Shown piece after piece: positions 20,985 through 31,934 of a stretch of DNA of 35,932 nt. The position numbers were made by a program, and so were the translations under genes. Under the pieces are notes generated by a model. The model saw only the letters and a list, made by a program, of their open reading frames with translations. It was not told the DNA's origin and ran no database searches. The stretch is from Acanthaster planci (Eukaryota > Echinodermata > Asteroidea > Valvatida > Acanthasteridae): positions 417,212 through 453,143 of the forward strand of contig NW_019091566.1 of the NCBI RefSeq assembly GCF_001949145.1, written 5' to 3'. Positions within the stretch are counted from its first letter, which is position 1. Each line of letters begins with the position of its first letter.

Positions 20985-23530
20985 TTGAACTTGTGCACGT
21001 TTTTTTCTGGCCACCACTTTAGTGGCTAAACAACTTTCAAATGTCATTAAACTTACACCAATGAAGGACCCTCATGCATGGATGTGCATAGAAGCATGAC
21101 GTCATGATGACGGCATCAACTGATTTTTTATTGATTTTTCAATTTTTTTTGGCTCATTCACTCAGTACACGATTTTGAGGCACAGGTTCGGTCACTTAGC
21201 AATCTTCAAACATTATTAAACTTACGCCCAATTACGACCCACATGCAGAGTATTTTCCAAATGGATGACGTTATCATGACGTCATAATATGATTTGTTAT
21301 GCATTTTTAAATCTTTAATTTTCCCCATAGACTTTGTGTATAGATTTCAAGTTGCAATATCTTCAGCTAGCAGACTTGAATCGGTCTAAAAGTTACACCA
21401 AGCACAGATGATCAGGCAAATATTCTACCAAAGTAGTGACGTCATGATGAAATCATCATTTAAATTATTTTGAAATTTTCAGTCTTTATTCCCATAGCTT
21501 TTTGTACACAGATTTGAAACGGCTATATTAATTAAACTACGTGTCCGATCGGGTTCAAACCTTGCATGTATCCACAAAGGGATGTGTTTGAGATGAAAAC
21601 TGGCATGATGTGTTGACAATGTCATCACGTGACAGGCACGTGACACTGAAGGAGCGCTCTTTAAAGCATTATATTTCCTAAACAGAGTCCCAATTGCTTT
21701 GAAACCTTGCGTGTATCTTGAACACGCTCCACCTCACTTTTATTTCCTTATTATTAAAATTACTATATCTTCTAAACTACATGTCAGATTCGGCTGAAAC
21801 CTTTTATCTATTGTATCTATAAATGCAAATGTTTTAGTCAAAAACTCACACGATTTGCAGATGACATCATCATATGATCAGTCACATGAACATCATCACT
21901 ATATCACATAAACCAAAGTTACACTAATAAAACATTCTTTGTTGAACATTCGTTTTAAATTATATTCACTGACTGTTTTTTTGCCTTTACTTTTCCAGTA
22001 TTCACAAATTGTTCGAAATTGCAAAACAATGCGGAAAAGCCCTCTGTTCTGTTGGCAAACAGACAGATAAGCTCTCGTTTTTTCTTCTGACCAAAAGCCC
22101 ATGTGTTTTGTGCACGTTTCTTCTGCCATCGACTTTGGTCCTTTTGCAACTTTGGATCTTCATCAAACTTACACCATTGAAGGACCTTAGTTGAAAAATA
22201 TGCATAGAACAATGACGTAATGATGACGCCATCAAGTGATTTATTATTGATTTTCAATATTTATTTAAGTAATCCCAATAAATCGATAAAAAGATAATAC
22301 GTAAATAGTTACTCCATGATGACGTCATCAAGTGATTTATTATTAAATTTTGAATATTCCATTAAATTCGGTCGGGTAAAATATTCTTAAAATCATATAC
22401 TGATGTAGTCATTGTATTTTGTCCAATACCGATATATCGCTTTTTCATAACGACATTATGGAAATGTTTAATGTTAATAATTTTGCATGGATTCTACTCT
22501 TTGTTTGCTTAAAAAATATAGCCGACACCTGATCTGCGTGGGAGGTATTACGTCGTGAACCCCCAAACACGACGGTTGATGAAGTCAATGACAACACCAG
22601 ACACTTAACTTACAGATCTCACATGGCGTATGCCAATTGAAAGCCAGAGTGGTTTCGGAGTGTTTGTTATAGATTATGACAACTCTAGTCACAGTTACAA
22701 AAAGTAAAAATTCAGTTTTTGCGCCAAAATGTCCAGGATAGTGCAATAGATGTCATCGACAGCGGTCCTGCACTCTCTTTCTTCAATTTCGTACACAGAA
22801 AATCTAAAATGTGCAGTCAATTATTGTTACGTTAGATATTATCAAAGGATTGAGTTGCAAGGCATATTTAGGATTATGCAAATAAGGAGGAGTTTGCAGA
22901 TCCATGTCAACCGAGAATGCACTGTATCAGGCCTTATATCTTCTGAAGTACATGTCCAATTGGGTTCATATCTTGCAGATATCTTGAAAAGGGAGTGCTT
23001 TAGAGGTATATTGACCTTGCCTGATGATGACGTCATCAGGAGACAAGTCACGTGACATTAAAGGTACACGTTAAGGCCAAAAGGACATGACCCAGCATGT
23101 TTAAAGTTAGCAGATGTCTGGAAGGGGATGTTTGAGAGACGAAAACTGACCTCGTGGGATGATGACGTCATCAGTAACACTTTAGTCCCTTTGCAAGGGT
23201 CAATCTACATCAAAATTGCCTCAAGCAAAGACCCTATGGCAAAGATGTGCCGCGAAGCATGATGTCATCACCTGATTTTTTAATTGAATTTTAAGTTTTT
23301 ATATTTCCTCATAGGTTTTGTAGACGTTTTTCAATAGTCGGACTTCGGCATTTTTATCGATGAGACTGATTATATATTAGGTGCATACTCTTCGTCCACC
23401 AAGAAAATTTTGATCATGACGTTATCAGGTGTCACTTGACAGGGCTTTTTATGTGCAAACTTTGAAGCCCTATATCTCCTGGAGTAAGTATCCCATTGAG
23501 ATGAAACTTTGCAGATATCTAGAGGGGAAT
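20985..23530. repeat. Degenerate satellite-like repeat complex carrying TGACGTCA sites
   Basis: Related monomers of roughly 100-200 bases recur. One type (about 21018, 21196, 22130 and 23180) has a word like ATTAAACTTACACCA, then a TGACG-type site, then a T-rich end. Another (about 21530, 21680, 21780, 22950 and 23480) has a word like TTGGGTTGAAACCTTGC followed by GTATCTT. Perfect TGACGTCA octamers occur at 21097, 21277, 21437, 22320, 23028 and 23163, most within longer ATGATGACGTCATCA-like palindromes. TCACGTGA occurs near 21625. Frames of up to 101 codons inside it are not genes. Confidence 0.75.
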
Positions 23531-23545
23531 TTGTAATACACGAAA

Positions 23546-23810
23546 ATTGAAAAATTAAACGAAACTTACCAGAAGTTGAAGTTTGATTGTAGTTCTACAC
23601 TGCTCTCTAGAGGTGATATAAGAAATTACATGAAAACCAGCGCATGTGCAGACCAGACTTTAACAGATATGGGACAAGTCCAGACATACAACTGCCCAAC
23701 CAATCGTAGGGAGGGTGGGTGTGGATGTAATTCCTTATATCACCTCTACAGAGCAGTGTAGAACTACAATCAAACTTCAACTTCAGGTAAGTTTTGTTTA
23801 ATTTTTTAAT
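23546..23810. mobile_element. Foldback or MITE-like element with 86-bp inverted repeats
   Basis: The arms 23546-23631 and 23725-23810 are inverted copies that differ at about 5 of 86 positions, separated by 93 unrelated bases. The near identity of the arms suggests recent origin or strong pairing constraint. Each arm carries a splice-donor-like GTAAGT reading outward (right arm at 23787 on the plus strand, left arm on the minus strand). A third, diverged copy of the inner arm words (CCTCTAGAG ... GGAATTCC) follows at 23818-23848. No target duplication was seen. Confidence 0.7.
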
Positions 23811-23879
23811 TCTAAGCTGCCCTCTAGAGTTGGGATAACGGAATTCCATGGGACTTCAAAGCTAACTGGGGCTGTATAA

Positions 23880-24249
23880 GAAGAAACACACCCTGAAGGC
23901 AAATAAATTAAACCAAAAACGAAGTCTCTTCATTCTCTTACTTTTTTTGGTTTAAAGCAGTAGGTTCTGGAACTTAACCCTTATAGATATAAAAGATAAA
24001 CAACATGCAACCCCCAAAACAGGGGAGTATAATACAAGCAGTTCTATTCACATAGTGAGGGAAAGATAGTAAGTAGGGACAACTTCAGTTAATTAGAAAA
24101 TGTGCTCTAACTAACTGGTAACACAATAATTCTAAACTATCATTCAGAGGCGAAACCTTCGCCACTTAATACTACTGTCATTATAATAACCCTAACAAAC
24201 TACAATGGCATAAAAACCATGAGTGTATGGTGTCTACTAGCCAGCACTC
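23880..24249 (-). other. 3' tail of the DIRS-like element with a hairpin
   Basis: Non-coding. TTAAACCAAAAA (from 23908) and TTTTTTTGGTTTAA (ending 23955) form an inverted repeat with a loop of about 22 bases. It may belong to the element terminus, but no second copy was found to confirm that. Confidence 0.35.
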
Positions 24250-25401
24250 CCTCATTTGTGTACACCTGCTAAGACATGTTCCCCCATAGCTGATTCAGGT
24301 GCCACTTGCTTCTCATGGAAACATGCAAATGTACCTGCATTCGACCAGCCTGCAGTCATCATAATTTGTGTAATGTTTCACCAGGCTTTTAATGCTTGTG
24401 ATGTAGCAGCAGTCCGCACTCTGTGGGCCTTGTAAACTGATGTGTCGATGCCTGCCATGGCCATGGCCGCCTTAATCCATGTGCCAATGATAGATGATGT
24501 CACTCGATTGTGAGGCTTTGCATAGCTGATCAAGAGCCGTGATTCACCTTTTCGTAAAGGGGCAGTACGGTTTATGTACTCATCCAAAACTTTATAGAAA
24601 CAGAGGCATCTGTCTACTAGATAGGCCAGCAACTCCACAGAAGGTGGGCTGTATCCTGGTCAAGACTGTGTCAGATCTGCTGCTCCAATCTGAAAACAAA
24701 ATTTTGACTTAGACTTTGTCATGTTCTTCAGATCCAAGACTGACAAAGTCTGAGCTCTTGCAGCTACAATCAACGCTATCAGTGACACCACTTTGAGAGT
24801 TAATTGCTTCAGTGATATCTGCCTACTGGGGACAATGACTGCAAGAATCTTAAAAGCACTGCAACATCCCACGTGTTTGGGTATCTAGGTACAGGTGGCA
24901 TCAAATTGAAAACTGCTTTGACAAACTTAACCACCCAAGGGTGTGATCCAATAGTGCTATAACCTTTCCATACTATGAATTGGGAGAGAGCACTGCGTGC
25001 TATATCGATCGCAATATATCCTAAGCCTTGATCATATAGCGTTGTAAGGAATTCAATAACTATATCATCTGGTTTATAACTTTAACATCTGGTTTAAAAC
25101 AGTCGAATACCCTCTGCTCATAAAATGCATGCCACTTTCTGATATAAACTGAATACTGTCGATGCGTTCCTGACTTCCATGCATTGAGCATGATGCTTGT
25201 TGCAAGCTTGGACAACTGAGCCTGTCGGTAGGCACGCCTGATAACAGTCCTGTTATCAATCTTAGTCTCTTTCGGAGAGGATGTAGGCTGTTGCTGTATG
25301 GCAGCGTCAGCTGTGTGTTCAACTGAGGCAGAAGTACTGGTGCCTGAGAAAGAGGTCGGTGAACAGGGTGAAACAAGGTTGCGTTGGCCAGTAGGGTGCA
25401 A
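24250..25401 (-). pseudogene. Tyrosine recombinase of the DIRS-like element, catalytic Tyr replaced
   Basis: The core-binding part is at 25060-25401 (LSKLATSIMLNAWKSG, THRQYSVYIRKW) and continues in another frame through EFLTTLYDQGLGYIAI to about 24880. The catalytic part shows the first Arg in LIVAARAQTLSVLDL (24660-24872) and the H-X2-R box in KAHRVRTAATSQ (24378-24638). After an in-frame TGA at 24378 the frame continues MMTAGWSNAGTFACFHEK. In the family a Tyr is expected at the position of this His (24315-24317), so strand cleavage should be lost. The C-terminus is HVLAGVHK before a stop near 24250. This enzyme would integrate the circular DNA copy. Confidence 0.75.
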
Positions 25402-25449
25402 TCATCAATGCTCTGCAGCCCTCCAGCTGGACTTTATGTAAGGCTCCCC

Positions 25450-27121
25450 GATCAGACTGAAAGTTGGAAAATGTTAGAGTGAAAACCTGACCTGGAACGA
25501 GAAAAGGCACGCACAAAATCCGCTGGTGGATCCTTAAGCCAGGATACATATCTGGTACACTTTGCATTCAAACGAGAGGCAAAGAGGTCAATTTCTGGAG
25601 CACCGTATACTATAGTTAATTTATCAAAACTTGTTGACTGAGGGACCATTCCCCCTATCATTAACGTGTCTGCTTTCAAAATCTGAATCAACATTGCAAG
25701 CCCCACGCAAATGCCCTGCTGACAACCATACATTCAATTGCATACACCATGCCTATAGTTCTGATGCAAGGGCATCAAGGTATGGTTGCTTACCACCCAT
25801 ATGATTGATGTACGCAATTGCAGTAGTATTGTCACACAAGACGTGGACGTGTTTTCCAGCGATTGCCGTCTTGTACGACTTCAAGACAAAAAAAGGCTCC
25901 TAAGAGCTCCAGATAGTTAATGTGATTCACTGTTTCTGTCTCAGTCCATCTCCCCCCAGTTGTACTGTCTCCACAAGTTCCACCCCAGCCTTCCAATGAC
26001 GCATCTGATGTCAATGATATTTCTGGGTTTATTTGTGCAATCGCTTTCCTTTTACCTATTATGTTGTTTAACCACCACTTGAGGTCCAGTTTCATCGAGT
26101 CAGTAATTGTCATCTGTACATCAAAATTACCTTTGCTCGATACAAAAGCTGCATCTTTAGCAAATTCCAAGTTTCTATAGTGTAGCTGGAAAACATGCCA
26201 CGAAACTTCCAATGATCTTCGCTACATTGCGTATTGTGTCTGCGTTTTTCTGAATCATGGCTTTACACAGCCTTTGGATGTAATCTACTTTTTTTGTAGG
26301 TAATGCTACAGTCATTGAATCCGAGTTAATCTCAAAACCCAAGTAGATAAGCCGTTTACAGGGATGGAGAACTGATTTATCCCAATTTAGGACAAATCCT
26401 AATTGCTGCAGAGTCTGCACGACATAGGAAACTGAGGCTTGCAATTCCTTCTGCGCATGGGCTACAACCAGCATATCATCCAGAAAACCTGAGATATTGT
26501 GCCCTGCCTCTCTCAATTTAGCATAAACTTGCTTCATCATTTTTGTATATTTACGAGGGGCACAGGAAAGCCCATTTGGTAAGCAGGTAAACTGAAACAC
26601 TTTGCCATCCCAGATAAATCTGAGGAATTTTCTGAAATCTACATGCACTGGAACACTGTAATATAACATCCTTTAAATTGATTGAGGCCATCAAACTGCC
26701 TGGCGATAGCAACTTCAGCGCTACGTCAAAGGTGTCCCTCATAAAATGGATATACTTAACGTGGATGTTGAAGTTTTTCAGGTTTAGAATCAAACTGAAT
26801 GTTCCATTTTTCTTCAGCACCAGGAAAATTGTGGAGAGATATTCCCTATCAACATGAAAGGTTTCCTCAAGAACTTGTTTTTCTAACAAGTGTTACTCTC
26901 GGCGTCCACAATTTTTTTCCTTTTTCGACAATGAATTTGGATATAGATTTGCCAACCTGTTCTGGAACACTATCTTCAAACTCAATAGTGCAGCCTGTGA
27001 CCGTTTCGAGAATCTTTTTATTTGAAGTGATCTTTTGCCACTGTGCTACAAAGTGTTTCAGTCTTCTTGTTTCAAATTGAGTGGCTTTAGAATTGATTAA
27101 GGCAGCATCACAAGAAGTCAA
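25450..27121 (-). pseudogene. Reverse transcriptase and RNase H of the DIRS-like element
   Basis: Five successive frames cover the domain. The N-terminal part has RRLKHFVAQWQKI and STIFLVLKKNGTFSLILNL. Motif A, SINLKD, is broken by a shift directly after LKDVIL (about 26670). The continuation has YYSVPVHVDFRKFLRF, LPNGLSCAPRKYTK (motif B) and GFLDDMLVVAHA, which holds the two catalytic Asp of motif C, then LIYLGFEI. RNase H follows with SLTSDASLEGWGG and HINYLELLGAFF (the Asp and Glu of the active site), and EIDLFASRLNAK near the end. The sequence is typical of the DIRS lineage. Because motif residues are kept while frames are broken, decay is probably moderate in age. Confidence 0.8.
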
Positions 27122-27209
27122 ATCTTGTGGGTAACCTACCTCACCTCTCGGTGCAGAGCTCTGGGCACTGCAACGGCACTCTCATGGTGCCTCTTCCCTT
27201 GGGATAGGG

Positions 27210-28400
27210 GCAGTACTAAGGTCTTCCCTGATACATGGCACCACGCCCTGGACGGATGGGGCCAAACCTAGATGGTCCCCGATGGTAACCATATCCATCA
27301 AAATGGTCCGAGTACTGTCGCTGCGGACCCTTGGGGTAAGGTGTGCCACCCAGTCGAAGCTGACTGCTTTGTTTTATGTCTTTGGTGATCTTTTCAACAT
27401 CGTCCTTTCCCCCAGAGAGGTAGTTGTGTGGAACATCTGTGGAAAAGAGGTTGCTGTACTTTAAGGGTTTAATTCCAAAATGAGATATATCCATTTGAAA
27501 AACATGCAATTTTTCCACAATTATGAAGGATCGAAGAGCTAAGCAGTGTACCATTTATCCTTAAACTTATTTTTACTGTACTGACTCATTAAAGTTATTT
27601 TGCGCTGTCTAAAAGCTGCAGAAACTGATGTCAGGCAACTAAGAGAGGGTAAGATTCTGAAAGATACCAAATTGGCACCTATAGCATTTTGGAAATAAAC
27701 TCTTCACTTCCATGCAACCCTGGTTTGTGTAATTCACTCCTACGGAGGCAAAGGCTATGGTAAGCATGACCCAGCATAGCCAAACTAGACATGGCCATCG
27801 TGGTCAAGTCATCCACACAACGTGTTCCTGTGTCTTGGAATTTGGTTGAAACTTGTCAACCGCGAGGCTGTTCTGCATTTTGTCAACCAGTTTAGTGATG
27901 TTACAAGCGGCCTTAACCACAGCCGCATGCACCACTTGAAGTTTCTCATCGAACTTTTTGGTCGGACCTTTCAGTAGGTTCCACACAACTTCATCCACCT
28001 TGACAGCAGTAAGTGCTGTTCAGGTTTTGGGTGTAAAATTGCCGATGTGGCTTTCGTGAACAAGTCGTCTTCCATCCCAGAAGTGAACATTTTGTTCACC
28101 CCTTTTACCAGCGGCTCGGCAATAGGCGGTCCGGTTTCTCCCTGGTCCGCTATGTTCAGTTCACTTTAAAAATCTATCGCATTTAAATACGACGTTTGGG
28201 TCTTCGCTTGTCCCTGGCGAAGAAACTTGGTAACACTCGCGAGCATGCCTTTCAGTTTCACGCTCCTGACGTTCGCGTTGTTTGTGTACACTGCTAGCGC
28301 CTTCTGAGCAAAGATCGTGTTACGGTTTCTTATCCGTAGTCAGTGAAACCTTGGCCGGTTGCGGCGCCGCTTGCGCGTGATTTGGCCAGGGCCTGGATCC
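27210..28400 (-). pseudogene. gag: Gag-like ORF of the DIRS-like element, broken
   Basis: Fragments in order are a short N-terminal piece (QAAPQPAKVSLTTDKKP near 28350), FAQKALAVYTNNANVRSVKL (28320 to about 28160, ending at a TAA near 28160), and DEVVWNLLKGPTKKF with LVDKMQNSLAV (27804-27998). Next come DDLTTMAMSSLAMLGHA (about 27750-27810), STDVPHNYLSGGKDDVEKIT and a Gly-Arg-Pro-rich end (GPIRPGRGAMYQGRP, about 27216-27470). The last part resembles the Gly/Arg-rich tail of DIRS-type gags, likely to bind nucleic acid. Several stops and shifts separate the pieces. The role as gag is inferred from position and composition. Confidence 0.6.
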
Positions 28401-28413
28401 GTTTGGGTTGAAA

Positions 28414-28998
28414 TATACCGCCCGTTACACCAAGGACAAGGGACGCTGAACTAAATGGCACGCCCGGCAAAGATATGTGTGATACCATCTACTTCTAGCT
28501 GGTTTATTCACTTCCACTCACTTCCTCAACGCGTGAGGTACCCTCAACAACTAATGTTAAACATTTAAAAACGGCAAGGAGGGGGCATGAGGACCCATTG
28601 CGCACCCCTCGCCGTACCGAGATACGCTGTCACAAAATTAAGTAAAGGTACAGTACCGGTTCATGTACTCACATGAATTAGTTACAAACGTCCCGTCAGT
28701 ACCCAATCCTTATGCACAATCCAAGATGAACTATCGGTTCAGTCACAATCGTCTACACATTAACTAAATCCCGGTACCAAAGTTGTGTCAGTCGATCCAA
28801 TCTGAAGTCCTCGGCAGCTCGGCTTAGACTGACTAATTTTCCCAATTCTAAAATTATTTACTTCTCTCCCCGGGCCCTGTTTTCCACAGTCATGAAAACA
28901 CCATCTTAGTACAAAGACGCAAAACAATGGTCCACAATACTCATTTCAACCTTTCTTCCACTTACTAATTTTTATCATACTCCGGATATTGTCAAACT
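28414..28998 (-). repeat. Candidate 3' LTR of gypsy element B
   Basis: On the minus strand a purine tract GGAAAAAGGGGGAGAG (about 29000-29015) is followed almost at once by TGACAATATCC, and about 585 bases later comes GTATATTTCA. Inside, an AATAAA polyadenylation signal lies near 28505. TG/CA ends and tract position fit an LTR, but the partner LTR is lost through 5' truncation, so the borders are approximate. Confidence 0.4.
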
Positions 28999-29453
28999 CT
29001 CCCCCTTTTTCCATCATGTCAGTCTTATTAGTTCAGTTTCCCACTTTCCACAACATAATTTACTCACTAAAAGGACCTTGTCAAATCCCCTGACAGTTAC
29101 ACCAATACCCCCTTTGTTCCATACCCCTGACTGGACATACTTGACGGTCCCCGGTTTCCAAACTCCTGGACCTAACCCGAAACCTAATTAAGCGCATTAC
29201 TGGTCAACCCCACTGCCATTCCTCTGGAGTTTAAAAGGTCACCAGACATTCGCGTTACACAGCATCCCTCTAGGTTTGGTCCGTCTCGGCCCAATCAACC
29301 GAAATCCTCTTCCCAGCAAAGGTCTGGTAAGCTACTCTACTAAATGCAATGCAAGATTCCACTAAACAGAACCAACTAATGTAAACAGTCAAGAAAAACT
29401 GTATTTACAATAGTGTCACTTTCCCATTCTCGAACTCTGCTTGAAAAGGGACA
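28999..29453 (-). other. Non-coding region between the acidic ORF and the candidate LTR
   Basis: Pyrimidine-rich plus strand, no frame supported. It includes the putative polypurine tract at its left end (minus strand). Confidence 0.4.
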
Positions 29454-29840
29454 TTATACGTGCGGGTGACTCTCCTCGTGAGCCAACGCCCCATCGGAAT
29501 AAGAGAGGCTCACCCTCTCCTCCACTACTTTTGCAACGGTGCCCATCAGGGCCCTATCTATGCGTGACAGTTCCAAGGTCCTGGTATTGTTCTCCGCCAC
29601 AGTCGTGGGAGACCCTTGGGCATCATCTGTCTCTGGCTGCCTCCCAGTGTCTTCTCCAGTCTGATCAGGGTCATCGTTGACGAAGCCCCCGCCGTGCAGG
29701 CTCAGGGCGTCTGGATCCACCTCCAGGTCTGGCATGCTGTCATGGCTGTCGATGCTTTCCGCACGTTCTCGCATCTGCCGGAGGTACGGCGGTTTCCCCC
29801 CCTCTCCGTACTGGGCTGTGACCCTGCCGCAGTGGGTCAC
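29454..29840 (-). CDS. Acidic ORF following the zinc-finger ORF
   Basis: Up to 128 residues on the same strand as pol, starting 6 bases after the previous stop in a different frame. It is rich in Asp and Glu (VNDDPDQTGEDTGRQPETDD) and has no domain I recognise. It may be the frameshifted C-terminal part of the zinc-finger protein rather than a separate gene. Overlapping frames of similar length exist here, so the choice of frame is uncertain. Confidence 0.35.
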   Translation of the reverse strand: MTHCGRVTAQYGEGGKPPYLRQMRERAESIDSHDSMPDLEVDPDALSLHGGGFVNDDPDQTGEDTGRQPETDDAQGSPTTVAENNTRTLELSRIDRALMGTVAKVVEERVSLSYSDGALAHEESHPHV

Positions 29841-29845
29841 TTGAG

Positions 29846-30280
29846 CTAGGGGCTTGGGAGTGTCTGCCGTCCCGAGGTTCCACTGATGTCGTCTGCTGGT
29901 GGTCCTCCATTAGACTTGGATGGCTCCGTGGTTGGTACAGGCGGAGCCCTTTCCTTCTGCCCCTGCGCCGCCAGGAAGAACGACGCCCGTTGGTACTTTC
30001 TCCGGCCGATTGGATCTCTGGGTTCACGGATGATGAAGTTGACACCATGCTCCCATTCTGGGCGTTCCTTCCCATAGTATCGGCGAAAATTGTCTCGCCG
30101 GGCAGAAGTATACGGGCACCTTCTACAGTACCATGCCAGGCCCTCCGGATTGTGGACCACCTGTAGATGCCGCCCAAGGCTCTTGCGCCTGCTTAAGATT
30201 TTGGCACAATTCCAGCACCTCAGCCCGGCGTTCCGCCTGTTGGCTTCCACCATCCATCCAGTTACAAGACAAAATAACAT
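29846..30280 (-). CDS. Extra ORF after pol encoding a C2H2-like zinc-finger protein
   Basis: A frame of up to 144 residues opens about 55 bases after the pol stop, on the same strand, where env-like or accessory genes sit in gypsy elements. Residues 22-43 form a classical C-X2-C-X12-H-X4-H finger (CWNCAKILSRRKSLGRH ending VVH). A second finger begins at residue 52 (CRRCPYTSARRDNFRR) but has Tyr at the first His position. The rest is basic, then Pro/Ser-rich. No signal peptide or membrane segment is present, so it is not an envelope protein. It could be an element-encoded nucleic-acid-binding factor or a captured host fragment. Function is not known. Confidence 0.55.
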   Translation of the reverse strand: MLFCLVTGWMVEANRRNAGLRCWNCAKILSRRKSLGRHLQVVHNPEGLAWYCRRCPYTSARRDNFRRYYGKERPEWEHGVNFIIREPRDPIGRRKYQRASFFLAAQGQKERAPPVPTTEPSKSNGGPPADDISGTSGRQTLPSP

Positions 30281-30334
30281 ACGTTACAACTCAATCAACG
30301 GGCTAAGCCCCCGGGAATGCCCTTCCTATGAGGA

Positions 30335-31866
30335 CTAGTCCCTAAACCGGGCGGGTTTCTTTCGCCGCCTGGTTGGATTGCGACGGCCATTGACGGCCAT
30401 CCCGGCATTCGTCTGCCATGATGACACATCATCCACCTCCAGTGCGGTGGTCTCCTCAATGTGAACTTGGGGCCCAACTGTGACACTTGTCTCATTTTCC
30501 CAACCCCTTGAATTCCCATCATCACCAACCAGATCCCTCTCCAGTGGGACTTCCACCTCGGGTTCCAGGTTTGGACCCTTGGGTGGGACCTTGTACTGCC
30601 ATCCTTCAATAGAGTCCCCCTCATAACGTTTCAGTCTGTCATAATGGACCATCTTACCTTTGCCACGAGATTGACGTTGGATTCGGTAGGTTACATCAGA
30701 CAGTTGCCCTACTACCAAGTAGGGACCTTCCCATCGGCATTGCAACTTCGGGGATATTCCTTTTTTCTTTGCAGGATTGAACAGCCATACAAACTGCCCC
30801 TTCGATATCTGTTTCCCTGCTATCCCCTTGTCATAGTTGCGTTTCTGACAACGTGCACTCCTTTTTAGGTGCACCTGTGCCATCATGTAGGCATTTTGCA
30901 TGCGCTGCCTTAACACCTCTCGATAATCTTCAGAGACCCCCTCTCCCTCTACAGGAAGTGTTCCCATTACTAGGTCTAGTGGGACTGAGACCTCCCTTCC
31001 CAACATTAGCATATGTGGGGTTTCTCTGGTGGATTCGGGGGGTGTACACCTATATGCGAACATTGCATAGGGAAGCTGTTTATCCCAATCTCTTTGCTTC
31101 TTGTTTGGGTCTATCATAACTGCAACCATGGTGAGGAGTATGCGATTGAAACACTCTACGAAACCATCCGACTTAGGGTTATAGGGGGTGGTGCGTGTCT
31201 TGTGTGTCCCCAGAATTTCGCACACTTTGGCACACGAGCCTAAAAGTTCCGACCCTGATCTGATGCAACTCTGCTGGAATCCCAAACCTGCAAAAGTACT
31301 CCTCCACCATCTTACTGGCAACTGTTTCTGCTGTGGCATCGAGTATCGGGTAGGCCTCCACACACACGGTGAAATAATCACCAACTACCAAAATCCACTG
31401 ATTTCCATCTGCGGTTCTTGGCAGGGGGCCAATCAAGTCATGTGCAACCCTACCCATCGGTTCACCAACTAATCGTTGTTGCAATGCGGCCCGCGGGCTC
31501 CTGGGGGAGGTTTCTGACGTGCACATGTGTCGCATTTCCGGACCCATGAGCGCACGTCCGCATCCATCCCTACCAAATAATACCGCTGCTTCACTTTTCC
31601 CAGCGTTTTCCGGTGACCAAGGTGGCCTCCAGTCACCCCACCATGCAACTCGTCCATTACAGTTGGTCGCAGCTCTTGGGGAGGAGCATTTGCCACCTAT
31701 CTTCCTCCCCAGATTCTGGTTCCCAGCGCCGGTGCAGCACCCCATCGCGCAGGGCGATCCGCGCCCAGGACAACCAGTAGGTCTTTGCCGCTAGCGTAGC
31801 AGGAGTCACTTTACGCCAATCGGGCCGCACGTCTGACTCCTCCCTTGCCAGCACCAACCACCCCAT
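30335..31866 (-). pseudogene. Integrase of gypsy element B with GPY/F-type C-terminus
   Basis: The linker to the integrase lies at 31657-31866. The zinc-binding N-terminus has HGGVTGGHLGHRKTL and WVRKCDTCARQK (H-H-C-C). The core shows the first Asp in AHDLIGPLP and VVGDYFT. The second catalytic Asp lies in SDQGRNF, readable only in a third frame near 31255, so two shifts flank it. The Glu box follows in NPKSDGFVECFNR. The C-terminal domain includes WEGPYLVVGQLSDVTYRIQ, the GPY/F module, and ends with a basic tail at 30335. It would insert the element DNA. No chromodomain is evident. Confidence 0.85.
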
Positions 31867-31934
31867 TGATTTGTCCTTCAGCTGCGCTTCCCAGATTCTA
31901 TCCGCCGTACCTCACGGTTGGCCTGCCACCACTC

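Larger units (their letters stand above)
23880..28410 (-). mobile_element. DIRS-like tyrosine-recombinase retrotransposon, decayed
   Basis: On the minus strand the order is gag, reverse transcriptase, RNase H, tyrosine recombinase, and a 3' tail. An integrase is absent and a tyrosine recombinase takes its place, which defines the DIRS/Ngaro order. The coding regions are broken into about ten frames. Only about 0.4 kb separates RNase H from the recombinase, so the methyltransferase domain of classical DIRS1 elements is not present. The termini (inverted or split direct repeats) were not identified, so both borders are approximate. Confidence 0.8.

Noticed and set aside
20745-21047. Lys- or Phe-rich frames on both strands
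   Set aside because: Product of homopolymer and CTT-rich repeats.
21540-21565. GGTTCAAACC as a tRNA B box (also near 33690)
   Set aside because: It is part of the satellite anchor word; no A box, cloverleaf or terminator is present.
22750-23055. 101-codon frame inside the satellite-like complex
   Set aside because: It spans monomers of the repeat and shows no protein-like conservation between them.
29740-30177. 145-codon frame overlapping the zinc-finger ORF
   Set aside because: Same region in another frame; the frame with paired Cys and His is the better candidate.
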